A stretch of 64,000 nucleotides of DNA from an uncultured Pelagibacteraceae bacterium (GCA_902613915.1 CACMJB010000001.1:1-64000); one strand, 5' to 3'; numbered from the stretch's first letter, positions 8,802 through 18,356 are shown. Numbers and translations are program-made. The notes: generated by a model not told the origin, from the sequence alone.

Positions 8802-9950
8802 TTAAATTTTAACTTTAGCTATAGAGCCGAATTCATTCTCATAAGCCAACTTGTAATTAGGTTGGTTCATGAGTAAGTATTTCATAACTCTTTTCGCGTA
8901 AGCTTTTTGTGAATCTACAATCTTTTTAAAGAACGGATCTTTCTTATTGAAATCACCAATTACTTTATCCCAACCTTTTAATTGTTGAGCTAAGATCGCA
9001 TCAGATGTTTGATACACATTTACTTTATGCTGGTTCATCAATTTAGATAAGTCAGCAGAGTATCTTACTAATGCTTTAAAGTAGTTATCACTGTTCGCAG
9101 CATAAGCAGCATTTTTTAGAATAGCCTGATGCTTAGGCGATAATCCATTAAATGTCTTCTTATTTACTGGGATTTCAAACATCTCTTGTGATTGGTGGAA
9201 GCTTCCTAAGTGATAATGCTTAGAAACATCTTGCATACCAAACTGAGAGTCTGATGTTGGGTTGTTAAACTCAGCAGCTTCAATCAAACCTGTCTTCATT
9301 GCAGGCTGGATCTCTCCACCTGGTAATTGTCTTACAACCATTCCCATTGCTGTTAATACGTTTGTAGCTAATCCTACAGTTCTATACTTCATACCTTTTA
9401 CATCAGATACTTTTGTTACGTTCTTTTTGAACCATCCAAAAGGCTGTGCAGGCATTGGCATATGGAAGAAACCAATATAATCGAAACCTACTTTTGCAAG
9501 AGTTTCATCATAAAGTTTTCTACCTCCACCATACTCAATCCATCCCATAATTTCTTGAGATGACATTCCGTATGACGGACCAGTACCGAATAGAGAAGCT
9601 GCTGGATTTTTTCCATACCAATAAGCTGTTACCCAGTGTCCCATATCAAGTACACCTGAACTTACTGCTTGTCCAATTTCCGAAGTTTTTACTACAGCTC
9701 CAACTGGCTGAAGATCAATTTTTAATTCACCTCCAGACATGTCGCTTACCATTTTTGCGTAGTCGCCAGCCATTTCAAAGAAAATGTTAGCGCCTGACGG
9801 CCAAGCCGCTTGCATCTTTAAAGTCTGAGGAGCACCTAATGCAATGTTTGGCATTGCAACTGTTGCTGCCGCTGCAGCACCCGTAGCTGCTGCTGCTTTA
9901 AAGAACTTACGTCTTGATGGAGTTTTTACTCCTTTTATTTTTTTTGACAT
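8802..9950 (-). CDS. dctP: TRAP transporter periplasmic substrate-binding protein, DctP family
   Basis: The 382-residue protein begins with a twin-arginine export signal (SRRKFF at about 12-17, an Ala-rich hydrophobic stretch, and a likely cleavage site after IALGA). The mature part has the DctP fold with the family's conserved Arg region (KGMKYRTVGLA) and the NNPTSDSQFGMQD segment typical of the mannitol/chloroaromatic TRAP group. Folding before export by Tat suits some TRAP receptors. A strong ribosome site (GGAGGA) lies just before the ATG. The ligand is unknown; the neighbouring oxidases suggest a 2-hydroxy or 2-oxo acid. Confidence 0.92.
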   Translation of the reverse strand: MSKKIKGVKTPSRRKFFKAAAATGAAAAATVAMPNIALGAPQTLKMQAAWPSGANIFFEMAGDYAKMVSDMSGGELKIDLQPVGAVVKTSEIGQAVSSGVLDMGHWVTAYWYGKNPAASLFGTGPSYGMSSQEIMGWIEYGGGRKLYDETLAKVGFDYIGFFHMPMPAQPFGWFKKNVTKVSDVKGMKYRTVGLATNVLTAMGMVVRQLPGGEIQPAMKTGLIEAAEFNNPTSDSQFGMQDVSKHYHLGSFHQSQEMFEIPVNKKTFNGLSPKHQAILKNAAYAANSDNYFKALVRYSADLSKLMNQHKVNVYQTSDAILAQQLKGWDKVIGDFNKKDPFFKKIVDSQKAYAKRVMKYLLMNQPNYKLAYENEFGSIAKVKI

Positions 9951-10063
9951 ATGTCCTCCGTTGTTAATTAACTAAAATATTTAAACATAAACTCATTTCA
10001 GAGTCTTCATATATTTTTAGAATTATTTTAAAGTAAATTTTTAAGATTCAATCTAAAGGTGTA

Positions 10064-11017
10064 TTAATTTACCTGATCTTGTGGTTTTTTACCTGAAAAA
10101 AACTGCTCTAAATTTTTAGTTGCACGGTATGCCATGTCCCATCTTGTTCTCTTAGTTGCGCTTCCAAGGTGTGGTAATAAAAAAATATTTTTTAGTTTTA
10201 AGTATTCAGGGTGGATTTTTGGTTCACCGTTATAGACATCTAAGCCGTAAGCAAACACTGTTCCATTTTTTATAGCTTCTACCATAGCATCATCATCAAC
10301 TACATCTCCTCTAGCGGCATTACCTATTACAGTATTCTTTTTTAAATAACCCAAAGTTTCTTTATTAATTATTTTTGTTGTTTCTGGTGTAGCTGGGCAA
10401 TTAACTGAAAGAAATTCACTTTGTTCGAAAAGACCTTTTAAAGTGTCATGATAAATAGCTCCATCTTCAAGATCTGAAGAAAGCTTAGATCTATTGTGAT
10501 AGTGTATTTCCATACCAAAAGCTTTAGCACGTTTTGCTACGGCTCTTCCTATTCTGCCCATACCAAGTATACCAAGTCTCTTATTTGACATTTGTTTTCC
10601 AAGTAAAAAATCCCACGACCATTTCCAATCTTGTTTTTCTGCGGCCAATCTTCCTTCATAGGCTTTTCTAGAAGCACCTAGTAAAAGTAAAATTTGAATA
10701 TCAGCAGTGGCATCTGTAAGAACATCAGGGGTATTAGTTACGGTGATGTTTTTTTTACGTGCTGCTTCTATATCAATATTTCCAAAACCAACCGCACCGT
10801 TTGCAATTATTTTTATAGAATCTGATAATTTTGAAATTGTCTCTGCATTAATGGGATCAGTCACTGAGCTAAGTATCCCATCAAATCCTTTTGACTGCTC
10901 AATAATTTCTTCAGGCTTATATATCTTGTCGTTAGTGTTTAATGTTACATCAAAAAGTTCTTTTAGTTTATCTTCGTTTTCTTTTAAAAGTGTACGCGTA
11001 ACAAATATTTTTTTCAT
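10064..11017 (-). CDS. D-isomer-specific 2-hydroxyacid dehydrogenase (glyoxylate/hydroxypyruvate reductase-like)
   Basis: The 317-residue NAD(P)-dependent enzyme has the dinucleotide motif GMGRIG at 152-157 and the catalytic set of this family: Arg in NAARGDVVDD, Glu in NGEPKIHPE and His in LPHLGSAT. The family interconverts 2-oxoacids and D-2-hydroxyacids. Next to glycolate oxidase and the FMN oxidase, glyoxylate or hydroxypyruvate is a reasonable substrate, but the sequence does not decide it. It lies three bases after glcF on the same strand and so belongs to the glc operon. Confidence 0.88.
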   Translation of the reverse strand: MKKIFVTRTLLKENEDKLKELFDVTLNTNDKIYKPEEIIEQSKGFDGILSSVTDPINAETISKLSDSIKIIANGAVGFGNIDIEAARKKNITVTNTPDVLTDATADIQILLLLGASRKAYEGRLAAEKQDWKWSWDFLLGKQMSNKRLGILGMGRIGRAVAKRAKAFGMEIHYHNRSKLSSDLEDGAIYHDTLKGLFEQSEFLSVNCPATPETTKIINKETLGYLKKNTVIGNAARGDVVDDDAMVEAIKNGTVFAYGLDVYNGEPKIHPEYLKLKNIFLLPHLGSATKRTRWDMAYRATKNLEQFFSGKKPQDQVN

Positions 11018-11020
11018 AAA

Positions 11021-12319
11021 TTATAAATTTTGTAATTTATATGGTTTTGGCCCACCAGTAAACCAATCAAGAAGTTCAATTGTATGTATTATCGGTATTC
11101 TTGTTCCTGCAGAAATTTGAGTAATACATCCAATGTTTCCTGTCGAAATAAAATCTGGTGAAATTTTTTCTATATTCTTAACTTTATTTTGTAATAAAGA
11201 TTTTGCCATTTTTTGATGAAGAATATTATAAGTTCCTGCTGAACCGCAACATAAATGTCCTTCAGGAATTTCTAGTACTTCATTTCCAGTTTTTGCTATT
11301 AATTCTTTAGGTTGAGAGTGTACTTTCTGTCCATGTTGCATAGAACAAGCTGAATGATATGCAATTTTGTATTTTTTTTCATCATTAAATTTAAAATTAA
11401 GTTTTAAATTTTCATCTAAAAATTCTGTAATGTCTTTTGTAAGTTCAGAAATCTTACTTGCTTTTTTCTTTAGTTCTTTGTCATTTTTAAAAATATGGCC
11501 GTAATCTTTTAGTGTTGTACCGCAACCGGAAGTGTTGCTTATTATTGCATCAAGCCCATTTGATAAATATTCTTCATGCCAACTTTCAATATTTTTTACA
11601 AAAGAGGTTTTTGCTAAATCTTTTTTCCCTAAATGATGGTTTAGGGAACCGCAACATTCTATATCTGGCATTACTACTACTTCAACATCATGTCGATTAA
11701 GTAATCTGATAGTTGACTCATTTATTTCAGGTGAGATAACTCTTTGCACACATCCTGTTAAAAGAGCTACTCTAGAAATTACTTTTCCACTTTGTGGAGA
11801 ATAGACTTTTTGTATCTTCAATTTTTTTGAAGGTATCTTATCCGGCATCAACTTTAGTGAATTTTTAAAAAATTGAGGTAATAAAAAACTAAAAGGCTTT
11901 ATTATTTTTGAAACTAAAGCTAACATTAAAAAAACTTTTGGTCTTGGAAGTACAAAAGATAAAATAGATCTAAAAGATCTATCTAAAAAAGGTCTTTTAT
12001 ATGTCTCCTCAACATAATTTCTACCATGATCTATCAGGTGCATATAGTTCACTCCTGATGGGCAAGTTGTCATGCAGGAATAACAAGATAAACAACTATC
12101 AATATGTTGGGCTATTTTTTTATTTGCTGGCTTGTTATTTTCAAGCATGTCTTTGATTAAGTAAATTCTACCTCTTGGACCCTCTAACTCATCGCCGCTA
12201 ATTCCATAAGTTGGACATGTGGCATTACACATTCCGCAATGGACACATTTTCTTACTATGCTTTCGCTCGTTTTATTGTCTTTATTCTCAAGTTGTTTAT
12301 CTGAAAAAGATGTTTGCAT
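11021..12319 (-). CDS. glcF: Glycolate oxidase iron-sulfur subunit GlcF
   Basis: The 432-residue protein has two 4Fe-4S ferredoxin sites (CVHCGMCNATCP with C25/28/31/35, and CLSCYSCMTTCP with C76/79/82/86). Two cysteine-rich CCG domains follow (CCGSLNHH and CCGSAGTYN), which are typical of electron-transfer subunits of GlcDEF and related oxidoreductases. It passes electrons from the flavin subunits to the quinone pool at the membrane. The ATG overlaps the glcE stop by one base, giving tight coupling with glcE and glcD. Confidence 0.94.
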   Translation of the reverse strand: MQTSFSDKQLENKDNKTSESIVRKCVHCGMCNATCPTYGISGDELEGPRGRIYLIKDMLENNKPANKKIAQHIDSCLSCYSCMTTCPSGVNYMHLIDHGRNYVEETYKRPFLDRSFRSILSFVLPRPKVFLMLALVSKIIKPFSFLLPQFFKNSLKLMPDKIPSKKLKIQKVYSPQSGKVISRVALLTGCVQRVISPEINESTIRLLNRHDVEVVVMPDIECCGSLNHHLGKKDLAKTSFVKNIESWHEEYLSNGLDAIISNTSGCGTTLKDYGHIFKNDKELKKKASKISELTKDITEFLDENLKLNFKFNDEKKYKIAYHSACSMQHGQKVHSQPKELIAKTGNEVLEIPEGHLCCGSAGTYNILHQKMAKSLLQNKVKNIEKISPDFISTGNIGCITQISAGTRIPIIHTIELLDWFTGGPKPYKLQNL

Positions 12320-13578
12320 TATATTCCTGAATACATTTTACCCGGGTTAAAAATCCTTTTTGGATCAAAACTTTTTTTAATTTTTTCTGATATTTTATAC
12401 TTAATTGGATCAATAGTAAAAATGTCTGCTGAGGCCTTCAGGTCCTCTTCGACTTTAATTATTGTGCAATAACCAAAATGCTCTTGGGCAATTTCTTTTA
12501 TTTCTCTAAGTGTTTTTAAATTTATTTTTTCTAATTCTAACCAGATCAGACTACCTCCCCAGTCCAAGAAGTAATTTGCATCAAAAGTTTTAAGTTTTTG
12601 GATTACATTAAAAGTTTCACTTACAGGAACTACAATTCTCAATAAATTGCTTTTGCTATTTGAAAATACCTCTAAATTTTTTGTTTTATTCCAAAAAATA
12701 TTTGTTTGTACTGACTCTAAAATGGAAAATTCATTCTCATGTAGGCTTAATTCTTTAATTAATCGTTTTATTCTTTCGTCAACTGAATTTGATGGACCCT
12801 CTATTCTAATAGCTGTTAGAGCACCTTTATGAGTTAAATCATTAAATGTAAAATTATTATCAAATTTTTCTGGGTAAAAAACACCTCCTGATGGATCTGT
12901 AGATGAAGAAAGTGCAATTCCTAAATACTCTATAGCTTTTTTTAAATGAGGATTATTTATTATAAGTGTCTTGCTACTATCGGGCTTAGGTAAAACTTTA
13001 ACTGAAAGGTCTGTTAAAACTGTTAGTGTGCCAAATGACCCTGAAAGGAGTTTGCATAAATCATATCCCGTTACATTTTTAACTACTGTTCCACCAGATT
13101 TTATAATTTCTCCTTTACCATTAACTCCTTGAAAACCTAACAAATGATCTCTAGCACTTCCAACTTTAAATCTTCTTGGGCCTGCAAAGTTTGATGAAAC
13201 TACACCTCCAATAGTTCCTGCATTGCTTGATCCTTTAAATAAGAATCCAAAATCAATTGGCTCAAAAGCAAGTTGCTGATTATTTTTATCTAACTCAGCA
13301 ACTATATCTTTAACAGGAGTCCCTGCCTTAACTTTTATATATAGTTCTTCAGGTTTATATTCGATTATGCCGGAATATTTTGAAAGGCTTAAAGTTTTTT
13401 CAGACTGAAAATTTCTTCCAATTTTTTGTTTTGATTTCGTACCGTTTATTTCTAATGGAATATTCTTTTTGTAACAATCTTTTATAATCTCAACAATCTC
13501 TTCTCTAGTTGATGGATTATAAGTGCTCTGATTAAAATCTAGGAATGTCTGGGAATTTTGTTTTTCCTCCATGGACAT
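12319..13578 (-). CDS. glcE: Glycolate oxidase FAD-binding subunit GlcE
   Basis: This is a PCMH-type FAD-binding protein (GTIGGVVSSNFAGPRR) of about 420 residues, as in GlcE, the smaller flavin-like subunit of glycolate oxidase. I choose the ATG at 13578, which has a good upstream GGAAGG; a frame extension to 13599 exists and another ATG lies at 13572. The 5' end overlaps the glcD 3' end by about 47 bases, an unusually long same-strand overlap for functional partners. Confidence 0.92.
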   Translation of the reverse strand: MSMEEKQNSQTFLDFNQSTYNPSTREEIVEIIKDCYKKNIPLEINGTKSKQKIGRNFQSEKTLSLSKYSGIIEYKPEELYIKVKAGTPVKDIVAELDKNNQQLAFEPIDFGFLFKGSSNAGTIGGVVSSNFAGPRRFKVGSARDHLLGFQGVNGKGEIIKSGGTVVKNVTGYDLCKLLSGSFGTLTVLTDLSVKVLPKPDSSKTLIINNPHLKKAIEYLGIALSSSTDPSGGVFYPEKFDNNFTFNDLTHKGALTAIRIEGPSNSVDERIKRLIKELSLHENEFSILESVQTNIFWNKTKNLEVFSNSKSNLLRIVVPVSETFNVIQKLKTFDANYFLDWGGSLIWLELEKINLKTLREIKEIAQEHFGYCTIIKVEEDLKASADIFTIDPIKYKISEKIKKSFDPKRIFNPGKMYSGI

Positions 13579-15028
13579 GAACCCTTCCTTCCTCAGCACA
13601 TTTTCTAAGAATTGGATATACTTTTCCTGGATTTAAAAGAGAATTAGGATCTAGCGCAACTTTAATTGTAAGCTGTTGTTGAATATCTTTATCATTAAAT
13701 GCTTCACACATTAATTCTCTTTTCTCGATACCAACTCCATGTTCTCCTGTTAAAGCTCCACCAACTTTCACGCAATACTTTAAAATATCCGCGCCAAATT
13801 CTTCACATTTTTTTAGTTCCTCTGGATCATTTGCATCAAACATAATTAACGGATGAAGATTTCCGTCTCCTGCATGAAAAGCATTGGCTACCGGCAAATT
13901 ATATTTTTTTGACAATCTTGTTATCTCGTTCAAAACCTCTGCTAATTTTCCTCTAGGTATAGATCCATCCATGCACATATAATCTGGTGCTAAAACTCCA
14001 CAAGCGGGAAATGCAGCTTTTCTTCCTGCCCAGAATTTTAATCTTTCGTCGTTAGATTTACTTATTTTTAAACTTGAGGAATTATTTTTTTCAGCAATAT
14101 TTTTTACTTTTTCTATGTATGCATTGACTTCATGCTCTGTGCCATCAAATTCTACTATCATCATTCCTTCAGCATCCGTCGGGTAACCTGCTTTAGAGTA
14201 ATCATTAGTCGCTTTAGTTAAAGCTTTATCCATAATTTCCATGCCAGCTGGAATACATCCTTGTGCAATAATTTCTGCAACGCAATTTCCAGCATCTTCA
14301 ATCGTTGGAAATCCAATTAATGCCGCTTTAACAACTTCGGGCGTTCTTAAAATTTTTACTGTTACTTCTGTTATTACACCCAGTAAACCCTCTGAACCTG
14401 TCATTAGCCCAAGAAAATCATAACCCTCCGCGTCCATAGCCTTACCACCAAATCTTGTTATTGTGCCATCCATAAGAACTACTTCAACGCCTAATAAATT
14501 ATTTGTTGTCGCTCCATATTTTAATGAGTGAACACCACCTGAGTTTTCAGCTACGTTACCACCGATTGAGCATGCTATTTGACTCGATGGGTCAGGAGCA
14601 TAATAAAAACCTTTATCTTGAACAGCTTGTGTGATGGCCAAATTAGTTACACACGGCTGAGTAACCACACATCTATTTTCATAATCTAATTCTAAAATTT
14701 TGTTGAATTTTCCCATTGCCAATAAAATACAATCTTCTAATGGCAACGATCCACCAGATAAACCAGTTCCTGCTCCTCTTGGTACGACTTTTATTTTATT
14801 ATCATTACAGTATTTTAAAATCTCACTAACTTCTTTCACTGTTTCAGGAAGAACGACGAGTAAAGGGGCTTGCTTGTATGCTGCTAAGGCATCAGTTTCG
14901 TAAGGCCTGATTTCATCTGTATGTGAAAGTACATTATTCGGATCAATGATTTTTTCGATGTCCGAAAGAATCTTATCTTTTTTAGATAAGATTGAACTGT
15001 CAACTTTTGGCATTTTTAAACTGCTCAT
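13532..15028 (-). CDS. glcD: Glycolate oxidase catalytic subunit GlcD
   Basis: The 498-residue FAD enzyme oxidises glycolate (and often D-lactate) to the 2-oxoacid. The FAD pyrophosphate loop PRGAGTGLSGGSLP is at about 83-96, and the C-terminal FAD-oxidase domain carries HAGDGNLHP and GEHGVGIEKR. It is the first gene of glcDEF on the minus strand. Glycolate is a major phytoplankton exudate, and glcDEF in SAR11 is linked to its use; here a TRAP transporter in the same block could supply the substrate. Confidence 0.93.
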   Translation of the reverse strand: MSSLKMPKVDSSILSKKDKILSDIEKIIDPNNVLSHTDEIRPYETDALAAYKQAPLLVVLPETVKEVSEILKYCNDNKIKVVPRGAGTGLSGGSLPLEDCILLAMGKFNKILELDYENRCVVTQPCVTNLAITQAVQDKGFYYAPDPSSQIACSIGGNVAENSGGVHSLKYGATTNNLLGVEVVLMDGTITRFGGKAMDAEGYDFLGLMTGSEGLLGVITEVTVKILRTPEVVKAALIGFPTIEDAGNCVAEIIAQGCIPAGMEIMDKALTKATNDYSKAGYPTDAEGMMIVEFDGTEHEVNAYIEKVKNIAEKNNSSSLKISKSNDERLKFWAGRKAAFPACGVLAPDYMCMDGSIPRGKLAEVLNEITRLSKKYNLPVANAFHAGDGNLHPLIMFDANDPEELKKCEEFGADILKYCVKVGGALTGEHGVGIEKRELMCEAFNDKDIQQQLTIKVALDPNSLLNPGKVYPILRKCAEEGRVHVHGGKTKFPDIPRF

Positions 15029-15070
15029 ATAATTACTTTATAATTTTAATTGTTTTTGGTCAAAATAGTT

Positions 15071-15098
15071 AAAAATGCTACTTAAGCATTTTTCCTAT
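15071..15098 (-). terminator. Weak hairpin after the aminotransferase gene
   Basis: AAAAATGCT at 15071-15079 pairs perfectly with AGCATTTTT at 15085-15093 around a five-base loop. It spans the aminotransferase stop codon, and on the minus strand it ends in five T before the glcD leader. The stem is mostly A-T, so any termination is probably inefficient; it may instead protect the mRNA end. Confidence 0.35.
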
Positions 15099-16241
15099 TT
15101 TTTCTAACGCTTTTTGAATGTTATCTCTAGATGCGGCAAAACTGAACCTCACAAAATCTATAGAAGTTTTACCAAAAGCTGTCCCTGGCACAATTGCTAC
15201 TCCTGCTTCATGCATACATTTTTTTGAAAATTCTGAGCCGTTCATTCCTGTTCCGCTTACATTTGGAAAAGCATAAAAAGCTCCTCCTGGCATACTACAA
15301 GTTATACCTGGTAAATCATTTAAACCTTTATGAATTAATTTTCTTCTTTGATCGAATTTTTCCATCATATGATGAATAGAGTCGTCAGGCCCATCAAGCG
15401 CGGCTATACCCGCGAATTGCGATGGTGCATTTACACAAGAAAAACTATTGATAGCTAATTTTGTTACGTGAGGAATTAATTTTTCTGGCCACACACTCCA
15501 ACCCATTCTCCACCCTGTCATGGAATAAGCTTTACTCCATCCATCGAGCACTATTAATCTTTCTTGTAGATCAGGATAATTAAAGAATGTTGGCATTTCT
15601 TTACCATCAAAAATTTGTCTACTATAAATCTCATCACTCAATATAAAGACATGCGGATGTTTCTTTAAACCCTCAGCAAGAAAATCTATTGCAGGTTTTT
15701 CAACAAAACTTCCAGTTGGATTATTTGGATTAATTAAAATAACTAATCTTGTTTTATCAGTTATTGAAGATAAAATTTTTTCTGGATCAAACTTTAAATC
15801 TTTTTCTTTCGTTAAATCGTAAGGAACAGCTTTGGCTCCAGTATAATTTATCATAGACTCATAGATTGGAAATCCAGGTGTTGGATGAACTATCTCGGCA
15901 CCAGGCTCACCAATCATTTGAATAGCATAATACATTGTTGGTTTTCCTCCTGGCATAATCATAATTCTCTCTGGATCAACATCTTTTTTATATAAACTTT
16001 TAATTTTTCTAGAAACAGCTTGTCTACATTCTGTAATTCCGTTTGCTAAAACATAACCATGATGACCGTCATCAATCGCTTTTTTTGCTGCATCCATAAT
16101 ATGTTGAGGCGTTTTAAAATCAGGTTGGCCCAAACCTAAGTGGATCATTTCTTTTCCTTGGGCTTCAAGTTTTTTTGCTTCTGCTAAAACACTAAATGCA
16201 GTCTCTGTTCCAAGTCTTTCTAAATTTTTCGCTAACTTCAT
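15078..16241 (-). CDS. Class I/II PLP aminotransferase (aspartate aminotransferase family)
   Basis: The 387-residue protein has the fold-type I landmarks: NPNNPTG at 171-177, and the PLP lysine K237 in WSKAYSMTGWRMGW. It transfers amino groups between amino acids and 2-oxoacids in the cytosol. Specificity cannot be read, but placement between an FMN 2-hydroxyacid oxidase and glcDEF suggests it may aminate the 2-oxoacid products, for example glyoxylate to glycine. That would complete a glycolate-to-glycine route and is inference. Confidence 0.88.
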   Translation of the reverse strand: MKLAKNLERLGTETAFSVLAEAKKLEAQGKEMIHLGLGQPDFKTPQHIMDAAKKAIDDGHHGYVLANGITECRQAVSRKIKSLYKKDVDPERIMIMPGGKPTMYYAIQMIGEPGAEIVHPTPGFPIYESMINYTGAKAVPYDLTKEKDLKFDPEKILSSITDKTRLVILINPNNPTGSFVEKPAIDFLAEGLKKHPHVFILSDEIYSRQIFDGKEMPTFFNYPDLQERLIVLDGWSKAYSMTGWRMGWSVWPEKLIPHVTKLAINSFSCVNAPSQFAGIAALDGPDDSIHHMMEKFDQRRKLIHKGLNDLPGITCSMPGGAFYAFPNVSGTGMNGSEFSKKCMHEAGVAIVPGTAFGKTSIDFVRFSFAASRDNIQKALEKIGKMLK

Positions 16242-16290
16242 AACATTAATTTATTTAAATTTTTACAATCAATCAAATTAACAAATTGCA

Positions 16291-17439
16291 TCACCTGTAT
16301 GCAATTTTTGAGCTATTAAGCTCTTTTATGCTTTTACAACCTAGTAAAATCATATCTCTTCTAATTTCTTCTCTCATTCTTTTTAAAATCTGCTCTACTC
16401 CAGCTTGACCACCAGCGCCTAAAGCAAATAAAAAGCCTTTTCCAAAACTACAAGCTGTTGCACCCAATGATAAAGCTTTTAAAACATGAGTACCTCTTCT
16501 AATACCTCCATCTAAAATAATTTCTAATTTATCTCCTACAGCTTCCTTTATTGCTGGCAGTTGATCGAAGGGTGATCGTGAACCATCAAGTTGTCTTCCG
16601 CCGTGATTTGATAACAAAATTGCAGAAGCTCCAATATCAATTGCTCTTTTTGCATCTTCGACCGACATAACGCCTTTTAATGCAAATGGTCCTCCCCATT
16701 TTTTAACAACATACTCAGCATCTTTCCAGCTCATCGCTGGATCATATTGCTCATTAATATATTCCATTACACCTTTTGCAATACTCGAACCTTTTTTTGT
16801 CCAATGAGAAACATTTGCTAACTCAAATTTTTTATTAGTCAAATAATTGAATGCCCATTTAGGATGCATTGCGAAACTCATAATACTTTTTAAAGTTAAT
16901 TTTGGTGGCGTGGTAAAACCCCATTTATGATCTCTTTCTCTGTTTCCTGCTACAACTGTATCAACAGTTAAACATAAAGATTTAAATCCTGCTGTTTTAC
17001 ATCTGTCTATTAAATTATCTGTTAAACCTTGATCTTTATGAATATAGAGTTGAAACATCTTAGGTCCGCTTGCAACATTGGCTATTTCTTCAATAGAAGA
17101 AGTTGCCATAGTCGACATACTATAAAAGGTTCCAAATTTTTCTGCAGCTCTTGCGGATGCTTTATCTCCATCGTGATGATATAATCTTTGCATTGCAGTT
17201 GGTGCCAAAAATAAAGGCAAATCAATTTTTTGACCAAACACAGTTGTTGAGAGATCAGGTTCTCCCACACTTGCCAGTATATTAGGTACCAAATCACATT
17301 TTAAAAATGACTCTGTATTTCTTTTTAAAGTAGTCTCATCATCAGCGCCTCCATCTATGTAATGAAAAATTGGCGCCGGTAAATTTTTTTTTGCTAATCT
17401 TCTAAAATCTTCGAAATTATAACAATCATCAAGACGCAT
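16291..17439 (-). CDS. FMN-dependent alpha-hydroxy acid oxidase/dehydrogenase (LldD/GOX family)
   Basis: The 382-residue TIM-barrel flavoprotein has the family motifs: the N-terminal YIDGGADDE, LAPTAMQRL at the FMN site, and the active-site SNHGGRQLDGS with the catalytic His and Arg. The family oxidises L-lactate, glycolate, mandelate and similar L-2-hydroxyacids. Together with GlcDEF, which prefers glycolate or D-lactate, this locus could handle both stereochemical classes. It lies about 50 bases upstream of the aminotransferase on the same strand. Confidence 0.9.
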   Translation of the reverse strand: MRLDDCYNFEDFRRLAKKNLPAPIFHYIDGGADDETTLKRNTESFLKCDLVPNILASVGEPDLSTTVFGQKIDLPLFLAPTAMQRLYHHDGDKASARAAEKFGTFYSMSTMATSSIEEIANVASGPKMFQLYIHKDQGLTDNLIDRCKTAGFKSLCLTVDTVVAGNRERDHKWGFTTPPKLTLKSIMSFAMHPKWAFNYLTNKKFELANVSHWTKKGSSIAKGVMEYINEQYDPAMSWKDAEYVVKKWGGPFALKGVMSVEDAKRAIDIGASAILLSNHGGRQLDGSRSPFDQLPAIKEAVGDKLEIILDGGIRRGTHVLKALSLGATACSFGKGFLFALGAGGQAGVEQILKRMREEIRRDMILLGCKSIKELNSSKIAYR

Positions 17440-17444
17440 TATAA

Positions 17445-17948
17445 TTAAAAGTTTTTTGAAAATGTTATTTGTTGATTATCTGTCCCTGGATTTGTATCGC
17501 CCCATTCATTATTTGAAATATGACTGTAGCTATAACTCAATTTTGAGTTCTCAAATAATTCTAAACCTACTTTAATTTCACTTTTAAATTCTAAAACGCT
17601 GCCTAAATCTTTTCCATCACCTTTTTCATAATATCCAGGTGCAAAGCTTGGTAAAATTTTTAATGGACCAATACCGTATTGTCCTTCTATACCAGTGTAA
17701 AGATAAACAGAGCTGTCACCTGTCATAAATGCTCCTGTAACAGGTTTAAATTTTCCTAAAAATGTATCTCTAAATAAATTTGGATTTTTATGTTCTATTC
17801 CAAACAAAGAGGTTTGATCGTCACCCTCTTTATCAATTACATCAAAAGTTCCAGTATAAAATGAAATATTAGCTTCACCTTCATCTGCAACTAAATTACT
17901 TGTTGCGAATATTGTGAATACTAAAACTAATATGCTTTTTAAATTCAT
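17445..17948 (-). CDS. PagL-like lipid A 3-O-deacylase (acyloxyacyl hydrolase)
   Basis: The 167-residue protein has a signal peptide (MNLKSILVLVFTIFATSNLVA) and alternating beta-barrel-like strands ending in Phe, as in outer-membrane proteins. Near the C-terminus, YSHISN followed by NPGTD matches the PagL active-site segment: H143 and S145 align with the catalytic His and Ser. D157 falls at the exact spacing of the catalytic Glu, a conservative change. PagL removes the 3-O acyl chain of lipid A. Overall similarity is limited to this segment and the architecture, so the exact activity is uncertain. Confidence 0.7.
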   Translation of the reverse strand: MNLKSILVLVFTIFATSNLVADEGEANISFYTGTFDVIDKEGDDQTSLFGIEHKNPNLFRDTFLGKFKPVTGAFMTGDSSVYLYTGIEGQYGIGPLKILPSFAPGYYEKGDGKDLGSVLEFKSEIKVGLELFENSKLSYSYSHISNNEWGDTNPGTDNQQITFSKNF

Positions 17949-17984
17949 GCGAAAAAATACAACTAATTGTTTAATAAGTACAGT

Positions 17985-18356
17985 TTACTTTGCTATTTTA
18001 TTTTTTTTATTAAAAAGTTTTATTATAAAAAAACCACCTAAAATTAAGGCCATATAAGGCAAGATCCACAATAATGAATTTTGAATATTTAATTGAGGCT
18101 TAAAAACAATCCACTCACCATATTTATCCGACATAAAGGAATATATCTCCTCCTCGGTTAAACCTTCATTAATCAAATCATCTACAACCATTTTTATAGT
18201 CTGAGCAAAATCAGAATTTGAGTCAGAAATTGATTGACCTTGACAAACTAAACAACGTAAATTTTTCTGAATCTCCTTCGGATCTATCTTTTTTTCGGAT
18301 GCAAATATACTTTGAGAAGCTACTAACAATATAATTATGAGATATTTTATATTCAT
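17985..18356 (-). CDS. ccmH: Cytochrome c maturation protein CcmH
   Basis: The 123-residue protein has a signal peptide, the redox motif LRCLVCQGQ (C35, C38) in the periplasmic domain, and one C-terminal membrane helix. This is the short form without the CcmI/TPR part. It reduces apocytochrome c and helps CcmF attach haem. It is last in the ccmC-D-E-F-G-H run and overlaps ccmG by one base. Confidence 0.94.
   Translation of the reverse strand: MNIKYLIIILLVASQSIFASEKKIDPKEIQKNLRCLVCQGQSISDSNSDFAQTIKMVVDDLINEGLTEEEIYSFMSDKYGEWIVFKPQLNIQNSLLWILPYMALILGGFFIIKLFNKKNKIAK

Noticed and set aside
9262-9790. Plus-strand frames opposite dctP
   Set aside because: They lie wholly within a confidently identified gene on the other strand and have no independent ribosome site or domain.
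12319-13599. GlcE start at 13599
   Set aside because: The extended frame would only add residues lying inside glcD; the ATG at 13578 has a better ribosome site.
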